From: Cerrena zonata
Lineage: Eukaryota > Basidiomycota > Agaricomycetes > Polyporales > Cerrenaceae
DNA: 64,000 bases
Reading direction: 5' to 3'
NCBI GenBank assembly: GCA_038087015.1
Contig: JASBNA010000024.1
Span: 1 to 64,000, forward strand
Within the stretch, counting starts at the first letter, position 1. The number at the start of each line of letters is the position of its first letter. The position numbers and the translations under genes are program-made. The notes under the pieces are model-generated. The model had not been told where the DNA came from. It searched no databases and worked only from the letters and a program-made list of their open reading frames with translations. This document shows, piece after piece, positions 22,134 to 33,120 of this stretch.

Positions 22134-22871
22134 ATGAATTCACAACCGTTAAAGGATCTCAGTAAGCTCTCCTCCAAAGGGTTGCTTGAGCAGTCACGGG
22201 AAATCATTGAATCTATGGCTACCAGTTGGAACCGGAACAAGTCGTATCAATTCCGATACGACGATCAAACCATTACTACCCAAATTTATACCAAAGACCA
22301 TTTGAACGACGACTACTGGGCTGGAAGGATAACCACGTGGAGTGATGGTTTTTCCAAAGAGTTTAAGCAAGGTTTGTTCAGCAGATTCATGAAGTATGGG
22401 GTTGGTCTGTTGGAGTCTTTAGAGAAAAGTCATACTGAGTATGAAAAGGAGTATATTGATATATTCTATGGGTCGAAACTTAAACCCTTTGAGCTTGAGG
22501 AAACTGACCCGAGCTATACTTCGATTAGTTATCTTGCCGAATGTTATTATGATTTGGGATTCCCGTTGAAAAAAAGAGTCTTTTATGAACTAATTCATGT
22601 ACTAAAGTCGGTCGATGGATCGGAAGCTTATGTGATATCATTAGCAGTTGATCCATCTCATTTAACCGATTCGAAATCTTCCTTTGTTCATGCAGTGTAC
22701 ACTTCGATCGAAAAGTTCACTTATCAAAATGAAAAATTATCTTGGAAAATGTGTACATGTTCAGATCCTGGTGGTCTAGTTCCTTCTTATATTACAAAAT
22801 TGTCTATAAAAAATGCTATATCTAAAGATGTTCCGAGTTTCTTGAATTGGTCAAGGACTAAGTCAGTTTGA
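22134..22871 (+). CDS. DUF3074 (START-like) domain protein
   Basis: 245 residues. The C-terminal two thirds fit the fungal DUF3074 family, a START/Bet v 1-like lipid-binding fold: KKRVFYELIHVL, VISLAVDPSH, YTSIEKF, WKMCTCSDPGGLVPSYI and a closing AISKDVPSFLNW. Those pieces occur in the family's order, including the SD-x-GG and KDV-x-x-FL-x-W signatures. The function of the family is not established; lipid binding is an inference from the fold. The start is the only sensible ATG. The gene overlaps the 3' end of the opposite-strand CCZ1-like gene by 14 bp. It uses CGG arginine codons in frame without any frame break, which matters for interpreting CGG near shifts elsewhere. Confidence 0.72.
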   Translation: MNSQPLKDLSKLSSKGLLEQSREIIESMATSWNRNKSYQFRYDDQTITTQIYTKDHLNDDYWAGRITTWSDGFSKEFKQGLFSRFMKYGVGLLESLEKSHTEYEKEYIDIFYGSKLKPFELEETDPSYTSISYLAECYYDLGFPLKKRVFYELIHVLKSVDGSEAYVISLAVDPSHLTDSKSSFVHAVYTSIEKFTYQNEKLSWKMCTCSDPGGLVPSYITKLSIKNAISKDVPSFLNWSRTKSV

Positions 22872-25137
22872 AGCTATCTAGCCATAATTTGACGTCATCT
22901 CCTAAATTATCCAAAAATCCTAAATTAACATTGCCAGCAATATTATTTAAGAAATTTCCTTCGTTTTCTTCTAATGATACTGAATTAACTTTTTTTTGAT
23001 TTTTTTTCTTTGAACTATGATGTCGATTTTTAATGATTATAATGAATCTATTAGGATATTTAATATAATAAAACATCCAATCGTTGGTCTTATTACTATT
23101 GAATTTATGTAGATATTCCCCGATACTACTTTCATCATTGAAAAATTCTCCATTATTTCTAGTGATGAATAAATCGATTAATTGATCATGTAAATGAAAT
23201 ATAGCGTTTTGGTATCTTAAAACAACTTTATTGATCTGTTGGTCTTTTTCTTCCTCTTGTGGCTGTTGTTGTTGTTCTTGTTGTTCATTATCGTTTTCTT
23301 GTTGTTCAAAAATCGCAGGAATAGGTAAAAATGGTAATGATGACTGAATTGAATAATCTTTATTGTTGTAAATTACATAGAAAAAATCATTGTCAGGTTC
23401 AGGAGATTCTTTTTGATTAAACATTGTATTGAACGATCCAATACTGTTTCCCAAAATGCTTCCACCTAATAAAAAATTAGTAATTGTATCAGTAATTGGA
23501 TTAAGAATCATTTCTTTCAAAGTTTTATAAAAATCGTACTCATGTAATCCATCATAGGAAGAATCATAAATTAATGTCACGTAGATATTATCTTTTGAAT
23601 AAACAACCAACAGATACTCTCTTTCTTCAACAATGATTTTATCTTTTTTAAATACCTTCGTGCTTAAATAAACTGGTCGGGTGAATATAAACTTATTTCC
23701 AGATTCGTCATTTTTAAGTCCAATTAAATATTCACCATGGTCACTTTCTGATTCACTCAACTCGGAAATCGTATCAGGAGCTTGACTTTCATCTTCATTA
23801 TTTTGGGCTGAGCTATAACTAAATGGATTTAAATAACTCGACACTGATAACCAGCTATTTCTGTTTGAGTCTTGGGGTGGCTGTTGCAGTTGAATATTTG
23901 TCGGCTGTTCTGTTCTCATTACATTTCCACCTAAATTTATAACACTATTCATTGTATAATTTAGTGGCAGAATGACCAAATTATTCGTTAGACTTATTGG
24001 GTTCAACAATTCTAACGCAGCAGTAGGACTAATTTTGAGTCCGTAATCGGATTGATTTGATGGAGTATTTGAACTTGACGTCGTTATAGGTGTTGATATT
24101 TTTTTCTTAATGGAATCAGATGATGAAAAAAATTTCCCACTACTTCTGTTGGTTGTTAGTTTATTTGAATCCAAATTATCATGATAATCATGATATTCCA
24201 ACCAGGTATAAATGTCCGAAAGGGAGGCTCTATCTATAATACTTTCACTGTATTCCTCTGAATATTCATCATCAAAATTGTCACCATGAACTAAACCATA
24301 CTTTTTGGGAAGCTGTTTATCGAAGTAGGAAATTAAGAAGCCCTTCGGAGTTGCTTCCAGCCTTTCCAGGCGAATTTTTCTATGTAAAGTTTCTTTTATT
24401 TCATTTATTGCAGCATAACTTAGATTAATAGAAGACTTTTTGAATGTAGGATCATTAAATGAACCATTTGGATCGGTAATCATTCCTAGAAAGCCTCCGT
24501 AATTGAGACTATTGGTCCATTTTAAATCAGGTGGGAATTTAAAGATTTCTGAATTATAAGCATCCAAGAATTCTTGCCAATAAGTCAGCAAGATCACTTT
24601 CATATCTTTCAAATCCAAAAATCTTGAAAGTTTACTGAATGACGAATTTAGCATGAAAAAGTACCTATTTGCTTTCTCGAGTATTTTTAATAATTGATTA
24701 ATGATGGAATCTGCTTTACCTTCAATCTGTGAGGGGATTGAAACTGAACACGCAAGGTAATACTTATCTTGTAAAACCTTAGTAATAGTTGTTGAATTGG
24801 AACTCTTAATTATACTGGTTTCATCATTGTGTGATTCATTGAATGCGTGAGCTAACGAGTTGATCCCTCTCAACAATCCAATTATATTCAAATGTTCCTG
24901 GAGAATAGTGTCATTGGCTTCCAAAACCCCTTGGGCCTGTGGGGTTAAAAAGCATAAGACTTGGTTCTGCAACTGCTCATTTGATTCTTCTTTATCATCA
25001 ACTAACTCTGGATTATAAATCGTGATATAATTTATCTTCGCAGCAGAGTCCTGGTCAGCTTGAACATAGGCTGACAAGTCTGTCCCTCCCTTCAAATTCG
25101 ATATCAGTGAAATAAGATTAGTGAAGTAGTTATTCAT
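22858..25137 (-). CDS. CCZ1: Ccz1-like vacuolar trafficking protein (longin domain)
   Basis: 759 residues, intact. The N-terminus has the CCZ1/INTU-type longin start: YITIYNPELVDDKEE, then QNQVLCFLTPQAQG, then an amphipathic INSLAHAFN helix. By family, Ccz1 with Mon1 forms the GEF for the Rab Ypt7 and drives vacuole and autophagosome fusion. The middle is Ser/Asn-rich low complexity. Later segments (YLSTKVF, EREYLLVVYSKDNIYVTLIY, FYYIKYPNRFIIIIKNRHH) look like the second and third longin-type sheets. Length is close to yeast Ccz1 (704). Identification rests on a few motifs and overall layout. The last codons (FKLT with a CTG) overlap the convergent DUF3074 gene by 14 bp. Confidence 0.65.
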   Translation of the reverse strand: MNNYFTNLISLISNLKGGTDLSAYVQADQDSAAKINYITIYNPELVDDKEESNEQLQNQVLCFLTPQAQGVLEANDTILQEHLNIIGLLRGINSLAHAFNESHNDETSIIKSSNSTTITKVLQDKYYLACSVSIPSQIEGKADSIINQLLKILEKANRYFFMLNSSFSKLSRFLDLKDMKVILLTYWQEFLDAYNSEIFKFPPDLKWTNSLNYGGFLGMITDPNGSFNDPTFKKSSINLSYAAINEIKETLHRKIRLERLEATPKGFLISYFDKQLPKKYGLVHGDNFDDEYSEEYSESIIDRASLSDIYTWLEYHDYHDNLDSNKLTTNRSSGKFFSSSDSIKKKISTPITTSSSNTPSNQSDYGLKISPTAALELLNPISLTNNLVILPLNYTMNSVINLGGNVMRTEQPTNIQLQQPPQDSNRNSWLSVSSYLNPFSYSSAQNNEDESQAPDTISELSESESDHGEYLIGLKNDESGNKFIFTRPVYLSTKVFKKDKIIVEEREYLLVVYSKDNIYVTLIYDSSYDGLHEYDFYKTLKEMILNPITDTITNFLLGGSILGNSIGSFNTMFNQKESPEPDNDFFYVIYNNKDYSIQSSLPFLPIPAIFEQQENDNEQQEQQQQPQEEEKDQQINKVVLRYQNAIFHLHDQLIDLFITRNNGEFFNDESSIGEYLHKFNSNKTNDWMFYYIKYPNRFIIIIKNRHHSSKKKNQKKVNSVSLEENEGNFLNNIAGNVNLGFLDNLGDDVKLWLDSFKLT

Positions 25138-25315
25138 CTTTAACCACTGCTTCCACTGACACTTTTATCGAGATATCTGGGAAGAATATGACCTCTTTTG
25201 TTTTTTTTTTGCGTGTGCTGATATTAACTACAAATCGCGATTTGATAACGTCTACAGAAGTTGATCTTAATTTGCAATCCTATTATTTACAGAAAGATAC
25301 TATACTAAGTAGGAA

Positions 25316-28006
25316 TCAGTGCAGCCATAGTTCGGCCCAACCAATGTTCTTTCTTACCGCATTGGAGAAACCTTCGTTATATTTGACCCATATTCTTGTA
25401 GCTTCATGATTTGGGTCCTTTTCTCTACCATTATCTTTTTGCAATTGACTTGAAAGACCATCGTATTTGTTTTTGAAGAAATCAACAGAGTTGGCTGGTT
25501 TGGCCCTTTTCTTCTTGGTGTTTTCCTTTTCTGCCTCTTCCTTTTGTTTTGAGATTGGTCCATCTTCAATTCTTCTTTTTGAAGCTCTACTGGCCATTAG
25601 CATCAATTCAATTTCCGATTTGATTAGTGGGAATAAACGATGTCTTTTATTTTGTACTAACTTGGAACGGGCCAAAGAATTAATTGGGGCTAGATGGTTT
25701 TCGAAATTGACTATGCTGTCCCAATCGTTGGAGAAATGTAATGTTATTAAACCAGATTCCACGTCTTTTTGACTTTCTAATTTCAAATTAAAAGAATGTA
25801 CTAAATTAGCACACTTTTGAATTGATTTTATCTCATGATCTTGTTTGATCTTATTCGAGGCTAATTCAGGGGATAACAACCTATCTAAGAATGGTAAAAT
25901 ATGGCAGGAGAACGATTCCGAGGATTCTGAGGATCCGAATCCCATGCTTACTTTTGCACTCAATGGGATAATTTCAAGAAGTCTTTTCACAGTAGACTTA
26001 TTTTGTTTCATGACTTCCATAGTTTCAAAATCAAGGTTTCTGCTATTGGGTATCAAGCTAGTGTCGCTGGCATGTTTACGAGGGTTTATTTCACTGAATA
26101 AAGACCATACTTTCATCGTTACCAAACTCGAATAATTATTAGCATCGTTTTCTAGTTTTATGTTATCATAAAAGCTGAACCAATCACTTAATTGAGAAGG
26201 CTTTTTTAATGAATCGTCCTGTAGATGAACAACATCTAAATATCTATTGAAACAGCCTCTAACGACTTTATCTAGGGATCCGGAACTAGAGACTGCAGAT
26301 TTACCCTTACCATTTGAAATCAGATCTAATAGTTTTTCAAACGCTTCGTCTTTTGATAATTGAGCATCTCTTTTAAAGAGTTGGTCTACCATTGCAAACC
26401 ATGTCAATTGAGTATCTTTATTACCGTTGGTCTTCTCTCCTCTCAATGTGTAAATTGTGGGATCAAGTTTGCGACCATTGAATTGAAGATAATTGATACA
26501 AGCTCTCATATCACATTCACAAACTTCAACAATCTCACTTATTTGTTGGTAATCCAATCCAAGTTTCTCAAACTGACTGATTTTCATCAAGTGATCTTTA
26601 ACACTTCTCAATGCATTACCACTGGATATAGAACCGGTTCCCGATTTCGTAGATTGTGGTTTTTTAAAGGCCACCATTTCACATAAGGGTCTCAATTTTT
26701 CCATTGGAGATCCGGTGTATCTTGATGAGCTAGTCAGATAAATATCGTTAGGCAATACAAATTATTGGTCTATTCAATACAAATGGTTTCTTCTTCAGTT
26801 TCTTTGTGTTGGAATTAATTTCAATATTTCCTTGTTTGTTTCTTGATAATGTTCTTTGATCACTTTGGCATAAATCATTCAAGACTTTGACAATTTCATT
26901 TGCATTTATACTCGAATCAATTTCATCAATAACGAGACAAGTGGGTCTTCCTTTGGAAGTGATACTATTTGTGGTTAAAGCATTAATGATCTTTAACTTG
27001 AGGGCAGCCGAGGCATTTTGAAATGCATTTCCAGTAGCACTGCTTGCTTGGGGTAAAGTATCCATACTATTTGCAGCGTTTAGTTCTTGAACTGAGTACC
27101 CCATTTGTTTTGCTAAAATATGAACAATAGCTGTTTTACCAATACCCAGGGGACCATGAACCAATAGAACTTTTTTATGAGGACGACCTAATGCATCAAT
27201 ATTTTCACCCACAAAATCTTCACCGTGGACTATGGCAGACCATTTTTTCAACCATGATGATACCAACCGATATTGTTTATCATTTCCGGCAGAACAAATT
27301 TGCAAAAAAGTTTTTGGGTTTGTATTTTTCACTCCAGACTATCGACTCATTCTTTTTGGGCTTTTTAGTTTGTTTTTCAAGCGATAGGAGCTTATCTCTA
27401 TTTTCTTTATCCTTTTGTTGTTCTCTTACTCTATCAAATAAAACATCCATATCATACAAATTTCCACTACTTTCTTGTCCTAGTTCTTCGATACTGGCAA
27501 GATGTCTTTGTCTTCTTTTTGGTTTAAGTCTTATCTTCTCACCAGTGAAAAGCTTAACTTCTTTTCCTCTATAAGTTGTGTCTTCAAGTTCAGGAGAATT
27601 TTCTGCTGTTTCACTGGAGTCTCTATTTTCTTCATCAAATAACGCATTGTTTTGGCCATTAGATGACCCATTGGATAAAATAGAGTTGGACATGTTAAAT
27701 ATAGAAGATTGGGAAGCGTCTTTGGCCTGGGTCACACCACTGAATAAGAGTGAGTCCGACATCTCAAACTGATTTGGATCCTGACGATCTGGTATCGAAT
27801 CAACATTCTTAGAGCTGGAAAATAGCAAAGAATTTTGCGTATCAAAATCATTTATATTACCCCCATCCTTTTCGAGAAATTCAGTACTCGGCTGGTGGTC
27901 ATTTTTGGATCCTTCGTTGTCTTTATTGGGAGGATTGAATAACGGTGACTGATCTAGAGAAAACCCTAACGAATTTCCCGACCTTATCTTTTCAGGTCTC
28001 CAGCAT
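25316..28006 (-). CDS. CTF18: Ctf18, alternative clamp-loader large subunit, with three +1 frame breaks
   Basis: Ctf18 replaces Rfc1 in the Ctf18-Dcc1-Ctf8 RFC complex that loads PCNA and supports sister-chromatid cohesion. Visible are VWSEKYKPK, Walker A (GPxGIGKT, x encoded by CTG), Walker B (CLVIDEIDSS), RPIICI and NDIYLTSS, MEKLRPLCEMVAF, and a near-invariant C-terminus (WVKYNEGFSNAVRKN). The gene is split into frames 27280 and up, 26748-27332 and 25316-26755. The only ATG that fits (28006) reads four codons, then ACC TGA A at 27994-27992; skipping T enters the long frame. The second break is at A5 (27311-27315) or at AAA TGA T about 30 bp downstream. The third is GCC TAA C (26748-26750). 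With all three shifts the protein is 895 residues and covers the family end to end. Confidence 0.9.
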
Positions 28007-28067
28007 ATTTAACTCAAATATCTATTGAAAGTATATATTAGCTATTGAAGCAGTACTATTTCACAAG

Positions 28068-28098
28068 GGAGAGAGAGAGAGAGAGAGTGAGAGAGAAA
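28068..28098. repeat. (GA)n microsatellite in CTF18 promoter
   Basis: About 30 bp of GA dinucleotide repeat with one interruption, between the CTF18 start and the 3' end of KRE6. Confidence 0.85.
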
Positions 28099-28135
28099 AC
28101 AGTATTCTTAGTTAAAATCTTTGAAACAACGCGAT

Positions 28136-28141
28136 ACGCGT
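28136..28141. promoter_or_regulatory. MCB element (ACGCGT) upstream of CTF18
   Basis: ACGCGT lies about 130 bp upstream of the CTF18 ATG. MBF binds this element and drives G1/S replication genes in yeasts, and CTF18 is an S-phase gene, so the fit is good. It is a single site, and function is inference. Confidence 0.5.
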
Positions 28142-28193
28142 AAGGTTAATATCAATATCCTGCACACAACCACTAAATCATATAAGCAGAGTA

Positions 28194-30449
28194 CTAAAAC
28201 ACTGGCACGGGAGCTTCACAACCATCCATCATCTTGTTCTTTGGCCTTCGGTACCCAGCCTGTTCCCATGAAGTCAAGTTGAAATTGGTGTATGCATTCA
28301 TGTGTCTATTTATATAGTCGGTAGTGGGATAGTCAACCGGATCACAAGTCATTTCAACCGAGTCTTTTGGCTGATATATTCTTACATAATCCACCTCAAG
28401 TACGGCTGGAAGCTCTAAAGAAGCAAAGTCAATATCCATCCAGGTGGGAGAAAGACCTAGATTGAATACTAAGGACATTGGCTCTCGAGAGATCTGTCTC
28501 CAGCCCACACCAGTCTCTGGATGTAAAGCATCGCCATAAATTGTTAACGTTGGATCATTTCCTAGAAAGAATTGGATATAACTATCCCTTTCATTTGTTT
28601 TAGCACTCATGTATTCATAACCATATGTTTGGAAATGAGTGTTATTATCTAAATGTTCTTTATTGTCGCTATCGTTACGGACTGAATCAAACCAAGTATT
28701 ATTCAAAACTGTAATTGCAGCAATTGCTTCTTGGGTCGGTGTTCCAGTATCTTCCTTCATAAAAGTAACAAATTTATCTCGTATCTTCATATAGCTATAA
28801 TCTGGTCTCCACCAAGGATCAAAAGGAGCAACTTGTAAAGTTTGAACTCCCAACCCCCAATTTGCTTGTTTATCATGGGATCCTTCAATTATATCAATTT
28901 CTGGAGCACCTCTACCAATTCCAGGACTAGGGTGATCCTCATCAAAACAAGTACACCTACTAAGTCTTTGGCCAGGCAAGTATGATATGCCATCGGGTGA
29001 TGATTGATTTGGAGTTATACCAAAATCACATTCATCGTACGTATAGGGCCAAACGCCATCGGTGGTGGCTTGAAACCCTGCCCGAGCCAAATTTCCTAAA
29101 GACCAAATAGCAGGCCATAAACCTCTGGATTGAGAGTATGCTGGCATTTTTATACTGACAACCACTTTTGCATTTTTATTGAAACATAACTTATTCCAAC
29201 TTTGAAGCATACCCGATCTGTAATCTAATCCATTAGTTGGAAAAGCATCGATTTTGATTTGCAAGGTACCATTCTTTGTCTGAATCATATCGGGTACGTA
29301 GAATTCCAAATCTGATGTAGCTGCATAGTGAATGTCTTGGGCCGTGAAAAACTGGTCTTCTCCTTCATAAAAAGTTCGTCCTTCTGCGTTGAATTCATCG
29401 GAAAACACCAATTTCCAAGTGTCTTTTGATTCAGAAGAAAACATTTCATATGCTTCTTTAGGGGTATCTGGATCAATTAAAGATGTTCTTATCGCTGCTA
29501 ATGTTGGATATCGATATGGTGAGAGGATTTCATAAACTTCTGGGTCTGGGGAACCATAATACTTTTTGGCATATGAAACCAAAAATCCAACTGACCCAAA
29601 TACGATTAAAGCCAATAACCCAATGGTTGCAATTAAATAACCGGTTTTATTTTTACTATTCCAATATTTTGGTTTATAAAAATTCTTGCCAAAGTGTTTC
29701 AAATGGCCAGTGGAGTTGTCCTTCAAGTCTAAATTATCCTGATCAGTCATTAAAACTCCGCTTAGGTTGACTAATTGATACTGCTCTCGTGGAGACTTGT
29801 CAGTTTTGAGAAGGTTTTGCAATGTTAAATAATCCTTTTCGGCCTCCACAGTACGAACTCTTTGGACAATATCCTGCTTTTTATCTTGGGAAATAAATGA
29901 ATTGTTCGAATTATCAGAGCTTCCATTTAGAGCTTGAGTGGTAGAATCTTCACTGAGATAATAATAGGGACCTTCTAATTTGTCTAAAAACCTAGCTGGC
30001 GGTGAATGATTAATGAAATACCTTGAAAGGTTTTTATCTGCCCTTCCTGATAAATGAATGTATGAATTTTCTCTATTCAATAATCTTTCATCTTTTTTAT
30101 GAAAATTAGGATGTCTTGTTCTCGATTCATGATAATTATGGCCATCCTCATTTACTGTCTCATTTCCAGATTGCGCCATTTTAAACATATCTGCTATCTT
30201 CTTTCTTGACTCTAAATCATAACTTGGGCTGTCGTTAACTCCTCTTATACCAATTCTTGAAAGGAAAGTATTTGATTTGAAAGAATCTTCGCTATACCTT
30301 GGATATTCAAGATTCTCTTGTAAGGAACCTTCAACAACAGAATTTGTTCCAGTATTAGAACCTGAAGTAGATGGCTGAGAACTATCATAAGTCAAGTTTG
30401 GGCTACTCAAAGGGATTTTCTTTTCTTCCAGGTTGGATTCAAGAACCAT
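28194..30449 (-). CDS. KRE6: Kre6/Skn1 beta-1,6-glucan synthesis protein (GH16, type II membrane)
   Basis: 751 residues, intact. The cytosolic N-terminus of about 265 residues is Ser/Asn-rich, followed by one membrane anchor (GYLIATIGLLALIVFGSVGF) and a lumenal GH16-like domain starting SPYRYPTLAAIRTS. The catalytic-type motif EIDIIEGSHD is present, along with WKLVFSDEFNAEGRTF, SRGLWPAIWSLGNL and a C-terminal VDYVRIYQP. Family role: synthesis of cell-wall beta-1,6-glucan in the secretory pathway, the polymer to which GPI adhesins such as the ALS proteins here are attached. Length matches Kre6 (720) and Skn1 (771); which of the two it corresponds to cannot be told from sequence alone. Confidence 0.93.
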   Translation of the reverse strand: MVLESNLEEKKIPLSSPNLTYDSSQPSTSGSNTGTNSVVEGSLQENLEYPRYSEDSFKSNTFLSRIGIRGVNDSPSYDLESRKKIADMFKMAQSGNETVNEDGHNYHESRTRHPNFHKKDERLLNRENSYIHLSGRADKNLSRYFINHSPPARFLDKLEGPYYYLSEDSTTQALNGSSDNSNNSFISQDKKQDIVQRVRTVEAEKDYLTLQNLLKTDKSPREQYQLVNLSGVLMTDQDNLDLKDNSTGHLKHFGKNFYKPKYWNSKNKTGYLIATIGLLALIVFGSVGFLVSYAKKYYGSPDPEVYEILSPYRYPTLAAIRTSLIDPDTPKEAYEMFSSESKDTWKLVFSDEFNAEGRTFYEGEDQFFTAQDIHYAATSDLEFYVPDMIQTKNGTLQIKIDAFPTNGLDYRSGMLQSWNKLCFNKNAKVVVSIKMPAYSQSRGLWPAIWSLGNLARAGFQATTDGVWPYTYDECDFGITPNQSSPDGISYLPGQRLSRCTCFDEDHPSPGIGRGAPEIDIIEGSHDKQANWGLGVQTLQVAPFDPWWRPDYSYMKIRDKFVTFMKEDTGTPTQEAIAAITVLNNTWFDSVRNDSDNKEHLDNNTHFQTYGYEYMSAKTNERDSYIQFFLGNDPTLTIYGDALHPETGVGWRQISREPMSLVFNLGLSPTWMDIDFASLELPAVLEVDYVRIYQPKDSVEMTCDPVDYPTTDYINRHMNAYTNFNLTSWEQAGYRRPKNKMMDGCEAPVPVF

Positions 30450-31563
30450 TTTTAAGAGTTAGAAGAAAAAAAAAAAAATAAAAAAACACGATAACCTATT
30501 GAACATTCAATATATATATATAACTCAGAAAAGCAACTAATTTATAAGAAATGAATTAGCAAGTCTTTAAAACTACCAGATAAAAGCTTTTTTATCAAAG
30601 CTGATGAGACATACCAAATAAGTTTCGGTACAGGATAAGTCGGGCAACCAGTCTTCAAATGCAATTTTATATCCGTCGTTCAATGCAAGATTCGTTTGTT
30701 TAGCTTATTGAAATAGTAATGGAATACTACGAATTATGTATGATTCAGTAATTTTGCAATCAAAAAAAGTAAAAATTTTCTTTTTTTGCCTCAATTTGCA
30801 TCAAAAAGCGTTAAAATCCACAAATATTTCAACTCACAATCGAAGCTTACTGTAAGCAAAGAACTTTTTTTAAACTTTTTTCCACTTTGGCTAATAGGGT
30901 GAATTAAAGATTGAAAATCGTTTAAGTTGGATCAATAACGGGGATAACGTTGGCTTCAGCCGCAAATTACCTTTGTAGCGAGATAATTTCAGATTATTTG
31001 CAGCAATTGAAGAGGCACTAAAAATATCTCCGATATGAACAAAAACGAATCTCAGAGAGTATTTCAAGTCTTTATTGTAAGACTAAATGTATATTTAACG
31101 AATCAAGAGGGAGGAGGTTGTCAAGGTTCCAGGCGTCTTGATAATAAGTTCCCATAATTAAATTCTTTGAGAATCCAGGCTTACCAATGACCTGAAACAC
31201 CACACCAGCATGATTTACAGCTACACAGGAGGGACAGCTGCTAACTGTGGGATGCCATTCATTTGTTTCCAGGTTCCAAGATGGGGCAAAAGGTGGATAT
31301 AACTTGCCTTGGGTTCCCAAGCAGCACCCGTGCACCAAACAAATACCACGTTACATTAAGCTACAGATATTGGGATAAGATATTGAACGGAATCAATACA
31401 TATTCTATAAACATATCTAAGCAGAAGAATTAAATAATGTTAAAGATAAAAAAAAAAGAAACAAAACAAAGGCCAAAATATTTAGTTTATATAGAAGATG
31501 TAATAATTTTTCCGAAAAAAAGAAGTTAAACACCCTGTTCTATTATTATATCAGAAGATTGAT
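30450..31563. other. Intergenic KRE6 promoter / SEC14 3' side
   Basis: 1.1 kb with a TATATATATA tract near 30512-30520 upstream of KRE6. A minus-strand open frame of 88 codons (31072-31338) has no recognisable domain and no close ATG context support; I do not call it a gene. Confidence 0.55.
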
Positions 31564-32479
31564 TTAATTAGCATCAAAAGCTCTTGGAGCTTCACCTTCA
31601 GGACCAATGTATTTAGGATCTCTCCAAGGACCGTAATCATTTAAGTATAATTGATCATCGGTGACTTCGGATTTACCACCGAATTTGGTTGGTAAATTTT
31701 CAGCAGGAATTTGTTTTAATAATTCTTTGGAGTAAGAAGAACCCAAAATATGAATTTTAGAAACGGTAACTGGATCTAAGAAAGGCTTAAATAATTTAAA
31801 AGCAGTTGAGAAACCAAAAGGAGCATTAATTAAGTAAAATTTCCCCATTCTTTCTGGATAATAATCTTGACCAATTTTAGAAGCTTCTTTAACGTAACCA
31901 ACAACGTTATAAGCAGCACTGATTGAGATACCTTTTAAATCCATAATGGTACAAGGAGGTTTCAACCAAATAGTCTCTTTCTCTTGAACAAGCAGCCAAT
32001 CTATATCTAGCAAAAGATTCATATTCCCAAACCAAATTTTTTAACATTCTATCTTGAGTAGTTAATTTTAACATTTCATTTAAATTAACTTTACCCAATT
32101 CTTCAAAATAAACCGGTCTACCATCTTTATCAGTTTTATGATAATATTGAGGATACAATTTAGCAACCAATGGTTTTTCATCGTAATGGAAATCAGTTAA
32201 AATATTATTGGTACCAAATTCTTTTCTCCATTTTTCACATTCAATAAACATTTGTTTGGTTTTTTCTAAATCAAACTTTCTAGCTCTTAAAAATCTCAAT
32301 AATGATGCATCATCTAAACGTTCAGTGTATCCTAATTCTGATAATTGATCATGAAGTTGCTTTAAAGTTTGCTTTTGAGCTTCGGTTAAGTTTGAAGTAT
32401 AACCGGTTTGGTCTGTTGGAGCGTTAACTTGAGGAAAAGAAGCCAAATATTCGGCTTCGGAAAGTGGTGCTGCACTCAT
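31564..32479 (-). CDS. SEC14: Sec14 phosphatidylinositol/phosphatidylcholine transfer protein, one +1 frame break
   Basis: Sec14 exchanges PI and PC and is essential for Golgi secretion in S. cerevisiae. CRAL-TRIO N domain: [27 protein letters not shown] lipid-binding domain: [46 protein letters not shown], and the C-terminal [12 protein letters not shown]. The start is the ATG at 32479 ([11 protein letters not shown]); an upstream TTG in the same frame is not used. The first frame ends in residues unlike any Sec14, and the second begins in the middle of the conserved CTIMDLKG motif. One extra T at 31954 (TCC T TGT) separates them. Removing it gives 304 residues, the normal length. The shift point is fixed by conservation on both sides and is not at a stop codon. 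In a gene expected to be essential, either the base is an error or the ribosome shifts. Confidence 0.95.
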
Positions 32480-33120
32480 ACTTACTACTGGGTTCAATTA
32501 ACTTACTGCAATATATCTATCCAAGAAAGAAAGTATTTAAAGGAAATTGAAGTATTTCAAACCGATCATAAACTTTTTTTTTCGTTCTTTTTTGCTTTGC
32601 TCGTTGAAATTTTAGTGTTTTTTTTTTGTTCGTTACTCTTTTTTACAGTTTTCGTTTTGTTAGTCTACTGCTCAAGTATAAACAAAATGGTCTATTGAAG
32701 TAAAGCAGCTTATTAGTAGTAAAGCTTCTGGGTAGCAGAACCGCTTCTTAATAGCAGACAACGAGTCAGCAGAAAAGGTGTAAGTACAGAACGATAATTA
32801 GGGCTGATAAAATGAAGTTTCGCCGGACAAAACCTAATTTGAAAGAAACTTAGTCTTGATAGATTATCATAGAAATTAGGAACAGCGTGTGGTTTCAATC
32901 CTCCATAGGAGTGTGTCGATACCAGGGCACTTTTGTCAGTCTTCGTCTATCGGATGGAGCCTGGGCAGGTTTATTTTGTAACGAGTTAGACTATAAAACA
33001 TGTATTAAGCATTCTACAAATATAAGACACAACAAAGAAGAGAACCAGGATTGATAGAAATAAAGAAAAGTATTAGTAAAACTATTATTGAAATGAAGAG
33101 CTGGGACAAGAGAGATGTAG
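32480..33120. other. Intergenic SEC14 promoter / BUD2 3' side
   Basis: No gene seen. T-rich tracts at 32568-32640 lie upstream of SEC14. Open frames are short and overlap low-complexity sequence. Confidence 0.6.

Noticed and set aside
22201..22240. CGG as an unassigned codon causing shifts (TTT CGG A in UPF1, GTT CGG A in BUD2)
   Set aside because: CGG is read in frame twice in the intact DUF3074 gene and once in the 43 kb gene, so CGG alone does not force a shift.
27280..27340. CTF18 second break placed at its stop (AAA TGA T)
   Set aside because: The +1 reading upstream (FLQICSAGNDKQYR) resembles yeast Ctf18 (FLDLVGNEKTNR) better, so the extra base is more likely in the preceding A5; not fully excluded.
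31072..31338. 88-codon minus-strand open frame
   Set aside because: No domain, no homologue recognised, and isolated in an intergenic region; could be real but is not supported.
31564..32520. Intron in SEC14 explaining the frame change
   Set aside because: Only one base separates the two conserved halves, with no splice signals; an intron cannot account for it.
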